From: Streptomyces parvus
GTDB taxonomy: Bacteria > Actinomycetota > Actinomycetes > Streptomycetales > Streptomycetaceae
Length of the DNA: 64,000 bases
Direction of reading: 5' to 3'
Assembly (NCBI RefSeq): GCF_014648875.1
Contig: NZ_BMRY01000001.1
Coordinates: forward strand, 851,304-915,303
Shown here: positions 9,501 to 16,472 of the stretch, in pieces
Position numbering within the stretch: the stretch's first letter is position 1
Layout of the letters: the number at the start of each line of letters is the position of its first letter
The notes under the pieces: model-generated
The model's input: the letters and a program-made list of their open reading frames with translations, nothing else
The model's database searches: none
Told to the model about the DNA's origin: nothing
Program-made: the position numbers and the translations under genes

Positions 9501-9663
9501 GTACCTCGGCGTCCACGATCTCCGGCAACGGCACCTGGCGGACGAGGACTTCCTGGCCGCTGTAGGTGTCGAACGCCCGGGTCTCGGCCAGTTCGTACCC
9601 GTCGGACGGGGGCAGCGGAAGGCGGTAGCGGTCGGCAAGCACCCGACCCGCGTAGTCGTCCAC
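6520..9663 (-). CDS. Pseudokinase receptor with long insertion (kinase B)
   Basis: 1047 residues with a kinase-like fold but no intact catalytic centre. There is no Gly-rich loop, the VAIK Lys position reads VLVR (Arg42), HRD reads HRN (159-161) and DFG reads TGL (178-180). The C-lobe resumes near residue 622 with APPIGPSTDLWALGALLY and ends with a normal DPTERPDFEEL helix. Between them lie about 400 residues of acidic, Pro/Gly-rich low-complexity sequence with short repeats (REVHGS, EYADVQ). One transmembrane helix (about 821-844) leads to an outer domain (GFEVGVPKDWQRS) of the same style as kinase A. Starts ATG 9663. Probable role is scaffold or regulator of the flanking kinases (inference). 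Confidence 0.85.
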   Translation of the reverse strand: MDDYAGRVLADRYRLPLPPSDGYELAETRAFDTYSGQEVLVRQVPLPEIVDAEVLDADGRAPVSGRSGGRAVRRSTDPAVRRAIEAAQVAAQVPDHPRLDQVFDVFAEADSLWIVSELVAARPLAALLAERPLTPYRAAEIGSDVLTALRVLHAHGWTHRNITVRTVLVCDDGRVMLTGLAAGAAEEALCGYAPAPLPDADPVAGPTVAGPTTSGIPALAPTPPSEFGGGYALPPARSDAGVPEYAGAQYADVQEYTGAQEYADVQEFADHGSRDGDGSREVHGSREVHGSRERREGRELPVPPLPQGYTSAREDDGRDSHDPYDLPSGRDDADPVPGPWADGQEIVPRPAAPAVPYTAVRPPAEPGAASAAQLRAARAGAIAAYRAGARAAARVNEDRQQADRAPADLTKPPRDGREAAPEAGATGDTGAAGAGDATDSGTPGTDPATGTPEAHPLPFQRPAPGVPGTPAAPRLTAPWGSPAEDPYDDEDDEDDEEGPRPPGRRVHLAGTWDDGPGAGRPVPAGGSGADALRADSRRPGVSGVPGSASQEPARTAPLPVARAATRAWEDAVAGGGEPAVYRGPATPLAAERARQARIAVVGAVTERWAPEQAGPVHENWQLAPPIGPSTDLWALGALLYRAVQGHAPYPEENAAELVQMVCGEPPAFAEECGPLRPVVESLLRQDPTERPDFEELRGWLRSLVRSAPEPEAGADVVPLPAPDATRLPVVRRRGELVRRRRGRFGGGGAGRHRQGKRQQPPKQRGGRQHDRNESLLPPDRPVRRPVESWEDERPARVPRAPKGPRVLREPPRRGEGSPRKLGRLLLVLILLLMAAAIAYAVMFMPKADQGQDNGAPAPTGSAAPPAASGEPEPSGSTDGSDGPGSQQPQTSRSAAALAPGYTLRKDAEGFEVGVPKDWQRSPANADRQIRYGSDGFTLLVVPGRDTVKSAGSDPLDYQRDKEPELQPFRDSSWSSSSGLRRVDVGRQAMAEGQFTWQESGGREVFVRNLAMIVDGRYHVIQVIGPENDRDRVTEIYEQAIASYRVAG
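8785..8950. repeat. In-frame 18-bp and related repeats in the pseudokinase insertion
   Basis: Three consecutive copies of an 18-base unit (CCCGGCTGCCGTGGACCT) are followed by diverged units containing GTACTCCTGGACGTC. They encode the RE(V)HGS and EYADVQEY-type peptide repeats inside the inserted, probably disordered segment. Confidence 0.65.
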
Positions 9664-9877
9664 GACGCCTCCCCAGAGCGCGCTGTTCCCCCGGCCATCA
9701 GAGCTGCACGACTCCGTCAGTTACGGTCGTCCGACAGGCAATTGACCCGCCGTTCCGGCTGCGTACGGTCTCCGGCCTCTTACGATACGTGGCATCACGC
9801 GCCGACGGGCCGGGTCGCACCAACCCGGCCCGCACAAACGTTTCACACCGGCCCGGATCGGGCGCGCCCGGCGGCCC

Positions 9878-9950
9878 GGTCCGTGGGCGTGCGGTCGGTC
9901 CGTGGGCGTGCGGTCAGTCCGTGGGCGTGCGGTCAGTCCGTGGGCGTGAA
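9878..9950. repeat. 19-bp tandem repeat spanning the kinase C stop codon
   Basis: The decamer CCGTGGGCGT starts at 9881, 9900, 9919 and 9938, a period of 19. The copy at 9938 lies in the last codons of kinase C and the stop (9933-9935) is in the unit; the others continue into the 269-bp spacer before the pseudokinase gene. Confidence 0.85.
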
Positions 9951-12074
9951 GGTGGCGAACGCCGTTTCGCGCAGCGTCCGGCACTCGTCGCCGTCCCACT
10001 CGTCCACCTTGCAGCTGATCATGATCGAGTAGCCGCGCTTGGCGTCCACCTTGAAGCCGCGGCTGAGCACCTTGACCCGGACTCCGCTGTGGCTGCGTTC
10101 GAACGTCCAGTCGGCGACGGTCGGATAGCCGTTGTACTCGACCTTCTTTATGCTGCCGTGCTTGTAGCCGTCGCTGAGAACCTTGGCGCTGGCGACGGCC
10201 CCGCGCCAGGCGGCCGCGGCATCGTCCTTGGGCGAGCTGTTGAAGTCGACCTGGACCCGGGGGAAGCTGCCCTGTCCGGCGTTGTAGATGCCTCCGGAGT
10301 TGGTGCCCGCGATGGCGGTGCGCCGGAAGTTCTCGGGCATGGCCATGGTGAAGTGGAACCGGGCGTCGGTGACCTTCTTGTAGCCGGCGGGCAGGGAGCC
10401 GCCCGGCTTGTCACCGCCGTCGCCCTCGTCGCCCTCGGAGTCGTCGCCCTTCGGGGCGTCGGAGCCTTCGCCGGACGGGCCCTCGGAGGCCCGGCCGTCC
10501 TCCTGGCCCTGGCCCTCTTTCTGGCCGTCGCCCTTCCCGCCGGACGAACCGCCGCCGGTGTCCTCGCCCTTGTCGTCGGCGCCGCCCGTCGAGGCTCCGG
10601 CGGACGCGGCGGTGTCGCCCTTGCCGCCCTTGTCCGCGTCGTCGCCGCCGAGGGCGATCGCGAGGATCGTGCCGAGGATGGCCAGCGCGACGACGGCCGC
10701 GATGATCGCGAGGGTGCGGCGGGGCACCACGTCGGTGATCGAGGCACGCGTGGAGGCGGTCGAGGACGGCGGGCGCTGCCCAGGCACGGAAGCGTTCGCC
10801 GCCACTGCGGACTTCGCGGCTCCGGCGGGGGCCGCGACGGTTCCCCGCGCGCCCGCCGGGGCGGACCCGGACGCCGCCGCGGACTTCGCGGCCGGGGCCG
10901 GAGTCCCGGGCGGGGACGGCGGCTTGGGCGGGGCGACGGGCGAGCCCGTGGCCGCGGCGGCCTGAGAGCCCGTGGACGCCGCCGCAACACCCGCGGCGGC
11001 TCCGGCGGCCACCGCCGGGGTCTTCGCGTTGCGAACGGACCGCAGAGCGCCGCGCAGCCGGTCGCGGGCGCCTTCGCCGGACTCGCCCGTTCCGGTGGAC
11101 TGCTTCGGCGGCTTCGGGGCCTTGGGCTGCTTCGGCGCCCGCTTGACGAGGGGGTCGGCGGCGGGGGCCGGCGGGATGGCCATGATCTGCGTCGAGTCCG
11201 CGGGGGCGGGCGCGGGCACGTCGGGGGCGTTGATGACGTCGTTGAGCAACGCCCGTGCCCCGGCGTCGTCGAGACGCTGTTCGGGGTCCCGGGCGAGCAG
11301 CCCGTAGATGACCTCGGTGAGCGGTCCGGCGTTCTTCGGCGGGTCGAGCGGTTCGGTCATCACGGCCGTGAGCGTGGCGATGGCCGAGCCCTTGTCGTAC
11401 GGCGGGCAGCCCTCGACGCTCGCGTACAGCAGTCCGCCGAGCGACCACAGGTCGGCGGGCGGGCCCGGCTTGTGCCCGCGGGCCCGCTCCGGCGAGATGT
11501 ACGAGGGGGCGCCGACGAGCATGCCGGTGGAGGTGACCGACGGGTCGCCCTCGACCTGGGCGATGCCGAAGTCGGTGAGCACCACGCGTCCGTCCTCGGC
11601 GATCAGCACGTTGGACGGCTTCACGTCGCGGTGCAGGATGCCTTCGCGGTGTGCCGAGCGCAGCACGTCGAGGATGGCGAGCCCGACCTCGGCGGCCCGC
11701 TTCGGCGTCAGCGTGCCGTCCTCGCGGATCGCCTCGGCGAGCGACTTGCCCTCGATCAGCTCCATGACGATCCACGGGCGGTCGTCCTCGTCGACCACGT
11801 CGTAGACGGTCACCGCGCTGTTGTTGCGGATCCGTGCGATCGCCTTGGCCTCACGCAGGGTGCGCGTGATCAGCCGGCGCTTCTCGTCCTCGTCGATCGC
11901 CGAGGGGAACCGCAGTTCCTTCACCGCGACCGTGCGGCCGAGCGTCTCGTCGTCGGCGCGCCAGACCGTACCCATGCCGCCCCGGCCGAGCACCTCACCG
12001 AGCCGGTATCGCCCCGCGAGGAGACGACCGTTCTTGTCCCGTTGGGGCTCCCGTGCCTGCTCCGCCTCCGACAT
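9933..12074 (-). CDS. Membrane Ser/Thr protein kinase (kinase C)
   Basis: 713 residues. The complete catalytic set is present: LGRGGMG loop, VAVK Lys52, HRDVKPSN with Asp150, DFG 168-170 and SPERARG. After the kinase domain comes a Lys/Pro/Ala-rich linker, one transmembrane helix (about 450-473), an acidic Gly/Ser-rich spacer and an outer domain starting near GYKKVTDARFHFTMAMPENF, with two Cys (ISCKVDEWDGDEC) that could form a disulfide. ATG 12074 has AGAGGGG upstream. It is first of the three kinase-type genes in transcription order and lies 334 bp after glpD. Substrates are unknown; proteins of this cluster in S. coelicolor have been linked to spore-wall synthesis, as I recall. Confidence 0.9.
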   Translation of the reverse strand: MSEAEQAREPQRDKNGRLLAGRYRLGEVLGRGGMGTVWRADDETLGRTVAVKELRFPSAIDEDEKRRLITRTLREAKAIARIRNNSAVTVYDVVDEDDRPWIVMELIEGKSLAEAIREDGTLTPKRAAEVGLAILDVLRSAHREGILHRDVKPSNVLIAEDGRVVLTDFGIAQVEGDPSVTSTGMLVGAPSYISPERARGHKPGPPADLWSLGGLLYASVEGCPPYDKGSAIATLTAVMTEPLDPPKNAGPLTEVIYGLLARDPEQRLDDAGARALLNDVINAPDVPAPAPADSTQIMAIPPAPAADPLVKRAPKQPKAPKPPKQSTGTGESGEGARDRLRGALRSVRNAKTPAVAAGAAAGVAAASTGSQAAAATGSPVAPPKPPSPPGTPAPAAKSAAASGSAPAGARGTVAAPAGAAKSAVAANASVPGQRPPSSTASTRASITDVVPRRTLAIIAAVVALAILGTILAIALGGDDADKGGKGDTAASAGASTGGADDKGEDTGGGSSGGKGDGQKEGQGQEDGRASEGPSGEGSDAPKGDDSEGDEGDGGDKPGGSLPAGYKKVTDARFHFTMAMPENFRRTAIAGTNSGGIYNAGQGSFPRVQVDFNSSPKDDAAAAWRGAVASAKVLSDGYKHGSIKKVEYNGYPTVADWTFERSHSGVRVKVLSRGFKVDAKRGYSIMISCKVDEWDGDECRTLRETAFATFTPTD

Positions 12075-12408
12075 GCGTCCCCTCTGCGATCAACCCGCCC
12101 TGGCAGAGCGTTCATTGTCCCTCACCCCGGGACCGGTCCTGGTGCCGGGTCCGGGTCCGCCGCGCCCGCGGCCCGAAGAGGGAATCCCCCACAGCCTCCT
12201 ACCAACGGGTCCTCCCCGTCCAGGCCGGTCCGGCCCACCGCCCCGCCCCAGGGGGCAGGCGGGCCTCAACTGCCCCGGAGGCAACAGGGGATGGCCGCCG
12301 TCCGGGACTCTGCGGGGCAGGCAGCCGGCGGGGCGGGCACCCACCCCTCGGATCGGCACGAACGGGATCGGCACCCCTCGGATCGGCACCCCTCGGATCG
12401 GCACCCCC
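12075..12408. other. Spacer between glpD and kinase C
   Basis: 334 bp without a credible gene. The glpD-proximal third is occupied by short tandem repeats (12343-12420); the rest is GC-rich and has no recognisable promoter or hairpin that I can support. Kinase C probably has its own promoter here. Confidence 0.5.
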
Positions 12409-12420
12409 TCAGATCGGCAC
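12343..12420. repeat. 15-bp tandem repeat spanning the glpD stop codon
   Basis: Units of GATCGGCACCCCTCG stand at 12366-12380 and 12381-12395, followed by a 16-base version to 12411 and a partial unit to 12420; related partial units lie upstream to 12343. The unit at 12396-12411 contains the glpD stop (12409-12411), so the repeat copies the last codons of the gene into the spacer. Confidence 0.85.
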
Positions 12421-14115
12421 GATGTCCGGCGCGCCCAGCCGGGCCGCGTCCGCCGTGAGGTCGTCCGGCTGCCGCTGCGACTCCCGCTCGGCCTCCACCC
12501 GCTTCTCGTAGTGCTCGACCTCCCGGTCGATCCGCCCCTGGTCCCAGCCCAGCACCGGCGCGATCATCTCGGCGCAGAGCCGGGCGCTGCGGGTGCCCCG
12601 GTCGAACGTCTCGATGGAGATCCGGGTGCGCCGGGTCAGCACGTCGTCCAGATGGCGGGCGCCCTCGTGGGAGGCGGCGTAGACGATCTCGGCGCGCAGA
12701 TAGTCGTCGGCGGCGGGCAGCGGTTCGCCCAGGGTGGGGTCGGCGAGGATGAGTTCCAGAATTTCCTCGGTCATTGAGCCGTACCGGTTGAGCAGATGCT
12801 CCACCCGGGCGACATGGAGTCCGGTCCGGGCCGCGATCCGGGCGCGCGCGTTCCACAGGGCCTTGTACCCCTCGGCGCCCAGCAGCGGGGTGTCCTCGGT
12901 GACGCAGGCGGCGACCCGCTGGTCGAGGCCGTGCACCGCCTCGTCCACGGCGTCCTTGGCCATGACCCGGTACGTCGTGTACTTGCCGCCCGCCACGACG
13001 ACCAGGCCGGGGGCGGGGTGGGCGACCGTGTGCTCGCGGGACAGCTTGCTGGTGGCGTCCGACTCGCCGGCCAGCAGCGGGCGCAGCCCGGCGTAGACGC
13101 CCTGGACGTCGTCCCTGGTCAGCGGGGTGTTCAGGACGGAGTTGACGTGCTGGAGGAGGTAGTCGATATCGGCGCTGGAGGCGGCCGGGTGGGCCTTGTC
13201 CAGGTCCCAGTCGGTGTCGGTGGTGCCGATGATCCAGTGCCGGCCCCAGGGGATGACGAAGAGGACGGACTTCTCGGTGCGCAGGATGAGGCCGGTGGAG
13301 GAGTGGATGCGGTCCTTGGGGACGACCAGGTGGATGCCCTTGGAGGCCCGGACGTGGAACTGCCCGCGCTCGCCGATGAGCCCTTGGGTGTCGTCGGTCC
13401 ACACGCCGGTGGCGTTGACCACCTGCTTGGCCCGGACCTCGTACTCCGTGCCGCTCTCGACGTCCCGGACGAGCGCGCCGACGACCCGCTCGCCCTCGCG
13501 GAGGAAGCCGACGACCCGGGCCTGGTTGGCCACGTGGGCGCCGTAGGACGCGGCGGTGCGCACCAGGTCGGTGACGAAACGGGCGTCGTCCATCTGGGCG
13601 TCGTAGTACTGGAGGGCGCCGACCAGGGCGTCCTTCTTCAGCGCGGGGGCGACCCGCAGGGCGTGCTTGCGGGAGAGGTGGCGGTGGACGGGGAGGCCGC
13701 GTCCGTGGCCGGAGGAGACCGACATGGCGTCGTACAGCGCGACGCCGGAGCCGGCGTAGAGCCGCTCCCAGCCCTTGTGCTGCAAGGGGTAGAGGAAGGG
13801 CACGGGCTTCACCAGGTGCGGGGCGAGCCGTTCCAGGAGCAGCCCGCGCTCCTTGAGCGCCTCGCGGACCAGGGCGAAGTCGAGCATCTCCAGATAGCGC
13901 AGGCCGCCGTGGATCAGTTTGCTCGACCTGCTCGATGTGCCGGACGCCCAGTCGCGCGCCTCGACCAGGCCGGTCGTCAGGCCTCTGGTGGCGGCGTCCA
14001 GCGCCGTGCCCGCGCCGACCACGCCCGCCCCCACGACCAGCACGTCCAGTTCGCGCTCGGCCATGGCGGCGAGCGCGAGGGTGCGCTCGGCGGGTCCCAG
14101 TGTCGCTGTCCTCAC
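12409..14115 (-). CDS. glpD: Glycerol-3-phosphate dehydrogenase (FAD)
   Basis: 568 residues from a GTG at 14115 that has GGGAGG five bases upstream; the reading frame is open further to 14262 but has no ribosome site there. The FAD motif VLVVGAGVVGAGTALDAATRG is near residue 23, followed by the family motifs SSRSSKLIHGGLRYLE and GGKYTTYRVMAKDAVD. It oxidises sn-glycerol 3-phosphate to dihydroxyacetone phosphate at the membrane and passes electrons to quinone. It is divergent from the nucleotide-sugar dehydrogenase homologue and upstream of the kinase cluster; no glpF or glpK is in the window. Confidence 0.93.
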   Translation of the reverse strand: MRTATLGPAERTLALAAMAERELDVLVVGAGVVGAGTALDAATRGLTTGLVEARDWASGTSSRSSKLIHGGLRYLEMLDFALVREALKERGLLLERLAPHLVKPVPFLYPLQHKGWERLYAGSGVALYDAMSVSSGHGRGLPVHRHLSRKHALRVAPALKKDALVGALQYYDAQMDDARFVTDLVRTAASYGAHVANQARVVGFLREGERVVGALVRDVESGTEYEVRAKQVVNATGVWTDDTQGLIGERGQFHVRASKGIHLVVPKDRIHSSTGLILRTEKSVLFVIPWGRHWIIGTTDTDWDLDKAHPAASSADIDYLLQHVNSVLNTPLTRDDVQGVYAGLRPLLAGESDATSKLSREHTVAHPAPGLVVVAGGKYTTYRVMAKDAVDEAVHGLDQRVAACVTEDTPLLGAEGYKALWNARARIAARTGLHVARVEHLLNRYGSMTEEILELILADPTLGEPLPAADDYLRAEIVYAASHEGARHLDDVLTRRTRISIETFDRGTRSARLCAEMIAPVLGWDQGRIDREVEHYEKRVEAERESQRQPDDLTADAARLGAPDIVPI

Positions 14116-14358
14116 TGCTGCCTCCCGGTGGATCGGGGTGGTCGGACACGGGAGTGCCACCCGGCCGAGGGGCCGGCCGCCCGTGTCCACCTCTCGATTC
14201 TGTCCGCGCTCCCCGAGTTCAGCCACCGCCTGTGGACAACACCCCCGTGACCGGAGCGGCACAATGCGACATATAGGTCATATTTACGCCTAGTCTGACA
14301 TTGCGCTGTCCACAGCAGTTGCGATCTTCGCTCTCCGCACTTAAGGGGGTCTTCCCGT

Positions 14359-15621
14359 ATGCCCGCAGACCTCGCCGTCATCGGACTCGCTCACCTCGGC
14401 CTGCCGCTCGCCCAGGCCGCCGTGACCGCCGGAATCGACACCGTCGGCTACGACCCCGATCCCCGCCCGTACGCGGAGCTGAGAGCCGGCCGGAGCCCTG
14501 TCGAGGGCGCCCTCACCGCCTCCGAGGTCCGCCGCATGCTCTCGGGCGGCTTCCGGCCCACCACCGACGCCGCCGAGCTGGGCCGGGTCCGCACCGCCGT
14601 GATCTGCTCCCCCACCCCGCTCGGCCCCGACCGCACCGTCGACCTCACCGCGCTCGGCGACGCCGCCCGCGCCCTGGCCTCCCGGCTGCGCCCGCACACC
14701 ACCGTGCTGCTGGAGTCCGCCGTACCGCCGGGCACCACCGAGACCTTCCTGCGCCCCCTGCTCGAAGAGGGCTCCGGACTCGTCGCCGGACGCGACTTCC
14801 ACCTCGCCTGCTCCCCCGGCCGGCTCGACCCCGGCAACCGCACCCGCACCCTGGCCAACACGCCCAAGGTCATCGGCGGCCTCACCCCCGCCTGCACCGA
14901 GTCGGCCGCCGCCTTCTACGGACGGCTCACCGACAAGGTCGTACGGGCCCGCGGACCGCGCGAGGCGGAGATGACGAAGGTCCTGGAGACCAACTTCCGG
15001 CACGTCAACATCGCGCTGGTCAACGAGATGGCGGTGCTCTGCCACGACCTCGGCGTCGACTTCTGGGACGTCATCCGGTGCGCCGAGACCAAGCCGTTCG
15101 GCTTCCAGCCCTTCCGCCCGGGACCCGGCGTCGGCGGGCACGGTGTCCCGGTCGACCCGGGCGGCCCGCCCCACGGCGGCCGCACCTCGGGATCCCCGCT
15201 GCGGATGGTCTCGCTGGCGCAGGAGATCAACGACCGGATGCCCCGTTACGTCATCCAGCGCTGCGCCACCCTCCTGAACGAGCACGGCAAGTCCGTCCGG
15301 GGCGCACGCGTCCTGCTGCTCGGCGTGACCTACAAACCGGACACGGCGGACCAAGAGGCCGCGCCCGCCCGGGAGATCGCCACCCGGCTGATGGACATGG
15401 GCGCCCAGATCGGCTACCACGACCCGCACGTCCTGGACTGGCGGGTCCGCGAACGCCCCGTCCCGCGCGCCGACTCGCTGTACGAAGCGGCGGCCGCCGC
15501 CGATCTGACCGTACTGCTCCAGCAGCACCGCACCTACGACCTCCAGGGTCTCGCGGTCAAAGCCCAACTGCTCCTGGACACCCGGGGGGCCACTCCGGCG
15601 GGGGCCGCGCACCGGCTCTGA
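14359..15621 (+). CDS. UDP-sugar dehydrogenase family protein without the catalytic Cys
   Basis: 420 residues with the full three-part architecture of nucleotide-sugar dehydrogenases: N-terminal Rossmann domain, central helical domain (EAEMTKVLETNFRHVNIALVNE without the middle gap) and C-terminal domain (VLLLGVTYKPDTADQE). Two key sites deviate. The active-site motif normally G-x-G-G-H-C-x-P-V-D-P reads GVGGHGVPVDPGG, so the nucleophilic Cys is Gly262; and the NAD loop reads GLAHLG in place of GLGYVG. It may be an altered or inactive enzyme. ATG 14359 follows AAGGGGG. The 243-bp divergent spacer with glpD contains an AT-rich stretch near 14268-14295 that may hold promoters. Confidence 0.8.
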   Translation: MPADLAVIGLAHLGLPLAQAAVTAGIDTVGYDPDPRPYAELRAGRSPVEGALTASEVRRMLSGGFRPTTDAAELGRVRTAVICSPTPLGPDRTVDLTALGDAARALASRLRPHTTVLLESAVPPGTTETFLRPLLEEGSGLVAGRDFHLACSPGRLDPGNRTRTLANTPKVIGGLTPACTESAAAFYGRLTDKVVRARGPREAEMTKVLETNFRHVNIALVNEMAVLCHDLGVDFWDVIRCAETKPFGFQPFRPGPGVGGHGVPVDPGGPPHGGRTSGSPLRMVSLAQEINDRMPRYVIQRCATLLNEHGKSVRGARVLLLGVTYKPDTADQEAAPAREIATRLMDMGAQIGYHDPHVLDWRVRERPVPRADSLYEAAAAADLTVLLQQHRTYDLQGLAVKAQLLLDTRGATPAGAAHRL

Positions 15622-15765
15622 ACGCGCAGGCTCACCAGGTGACGGACCGTCGAAAGATAGTCAGTGACCGAAAGCAAGGGGTGCTGCTACTCTGCGGCGT
15701 CACAGAGCGCACACACGTGCGTATTCCGCGCAGTAGTGCGCAGCCGCCCCAGGGGGAGTCCCACC

Positions 15766-16395
15766 GTGAGCCAGCCCGTGCAGCCGCCGAACCAGCCCCA
15801 GCAGCCCTTCGGCGGTCAGCCCGTCGAAGGCAACCCCTACGCCGGCCAGCCGGGTCAGCCCGTCCCCGCCGCCCCGACCGGCAACCCGTACGGCCAGCAG
15901 CCCCCGGCCCCGACCGGCAACCCGTTCGCGGGCCAGCAGCCCGGCCAGGGCGCCCCGTTCGGCGGCGGCGCGCCCTTCGCCCCGGCTCCCCCGGCCCGTG
16001 ACAACCTCCTGCTCGGGGTGGCGGTCGCGCTCGGCGCGGCGATCGTCGCGGGCATCCTGTACGGCGTGATCGCGGGCTCCATCGAGCGCGAGGTGGGCTA
16101 CGCGGCGGTCGGCGTGGGCTTCCTGGTCGGCTTCGCGGCGAGCAAGGTCGGCGGCTCCAACCCGGCGGTCATCGCCGCCTCCGCCGTCTTCTCGATCGGC
16201 GGGGTCTACCTCGGCCAGCTCATCGGCATCTCGATGATCCTCTCCGACCTGGCGCAGATCCCGTTCTCCGAGGTCGTCGGCGACCACTTCGACACCGTGA
16301 CGAAGGCATGGTCGGAAGAGGCCGACTTCATGACATACCTCTTCCTCGGCCTCGGCGCGGTCGCCGCCGTCGGTGGGGCGAAGAAGGCCGGCTGA
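15766..16395 (+). CDS. Pro/Gln/Gly-rich N-terminus, four-helix membrane protein
   Basis: 209 residues from GTG 15766, preceded by AGGGGGAG; the frame is open upstream but that part has no such site. About 80 residues of Pro/Gln/Gly repeats (NPYGQQPPAPTGNPF) precede several hydrophobic helices (LLLGVAVALGAAIVAGILYG, AAVGVGFLVGFAAS, AAVFSIGGVYLGQLIGI, YLFLGLGAVAAVGG). The layout is common in Streptomyces membrane proteins of unknown role. It converges with guaB3, and the two share the strong hairpin terminator at 16421-16457. Confidence 0.8.
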   Translation: MSQPVQPPNQPQQPFGGQPVEGNPYAGQPGQPVPAAPTGNPYGQQPPAPTGNPFAGQQPGQGAPFGGGAPFAPAPPARDNLLLGVAVALGAAIVAGILYGVIAGSIEREVGYAAVGVGFLVGFAASKVGGSNPAVIAASAVFSIGGVYLGQLIGISMILSDLAQIPFSEVVGDHFDTVTKAWSEEADFMTYLFLGLGAVAAVGGAKKAG

Positions 16396-16420
16396 CACCC
16401 GGCAGGACATCAGGACATAC

Positions 16421-16457
16421 GGAAGGGCCCGGACCGCTGAGCGGTCCGGGCCCTTCC
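16421..16457. terminator. Bidirectional hairpin terminator
   Basis: Perfect 17-bp inverted repeat, GGAAGGGCCCGGACCGC at 16421-16437 and its complement at 16441-16457, with a TGA loop. It sits 26 bp after one gene and 16 bp after guaB3 on the opposite strand, so it can stop transcription from both sides. Confidence 0.93.
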
Positions 16458-16472
16458 GGTACGGGGGGGGTG

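Noticed and set aside
6376..10032. 1218-codon plus-strand frame opposite the pseudokinase
   Set aside because: No domain, Gly/Arg/Val-rich composition, and the minus strand encodes a clear kinase-like protein.
12090..12404. Small minus-strand ORF starting MPIRGVPIRG
   Set aside because: Its start is only the glpD-end repeat read in frame; no ribosome site or conserved features.
15664..15765. Upstream extension of the membrane protein at 15766
   Set aside because: AGGGGGAG sits before the GTG at 15766, and the extension has no membrane-protein features.
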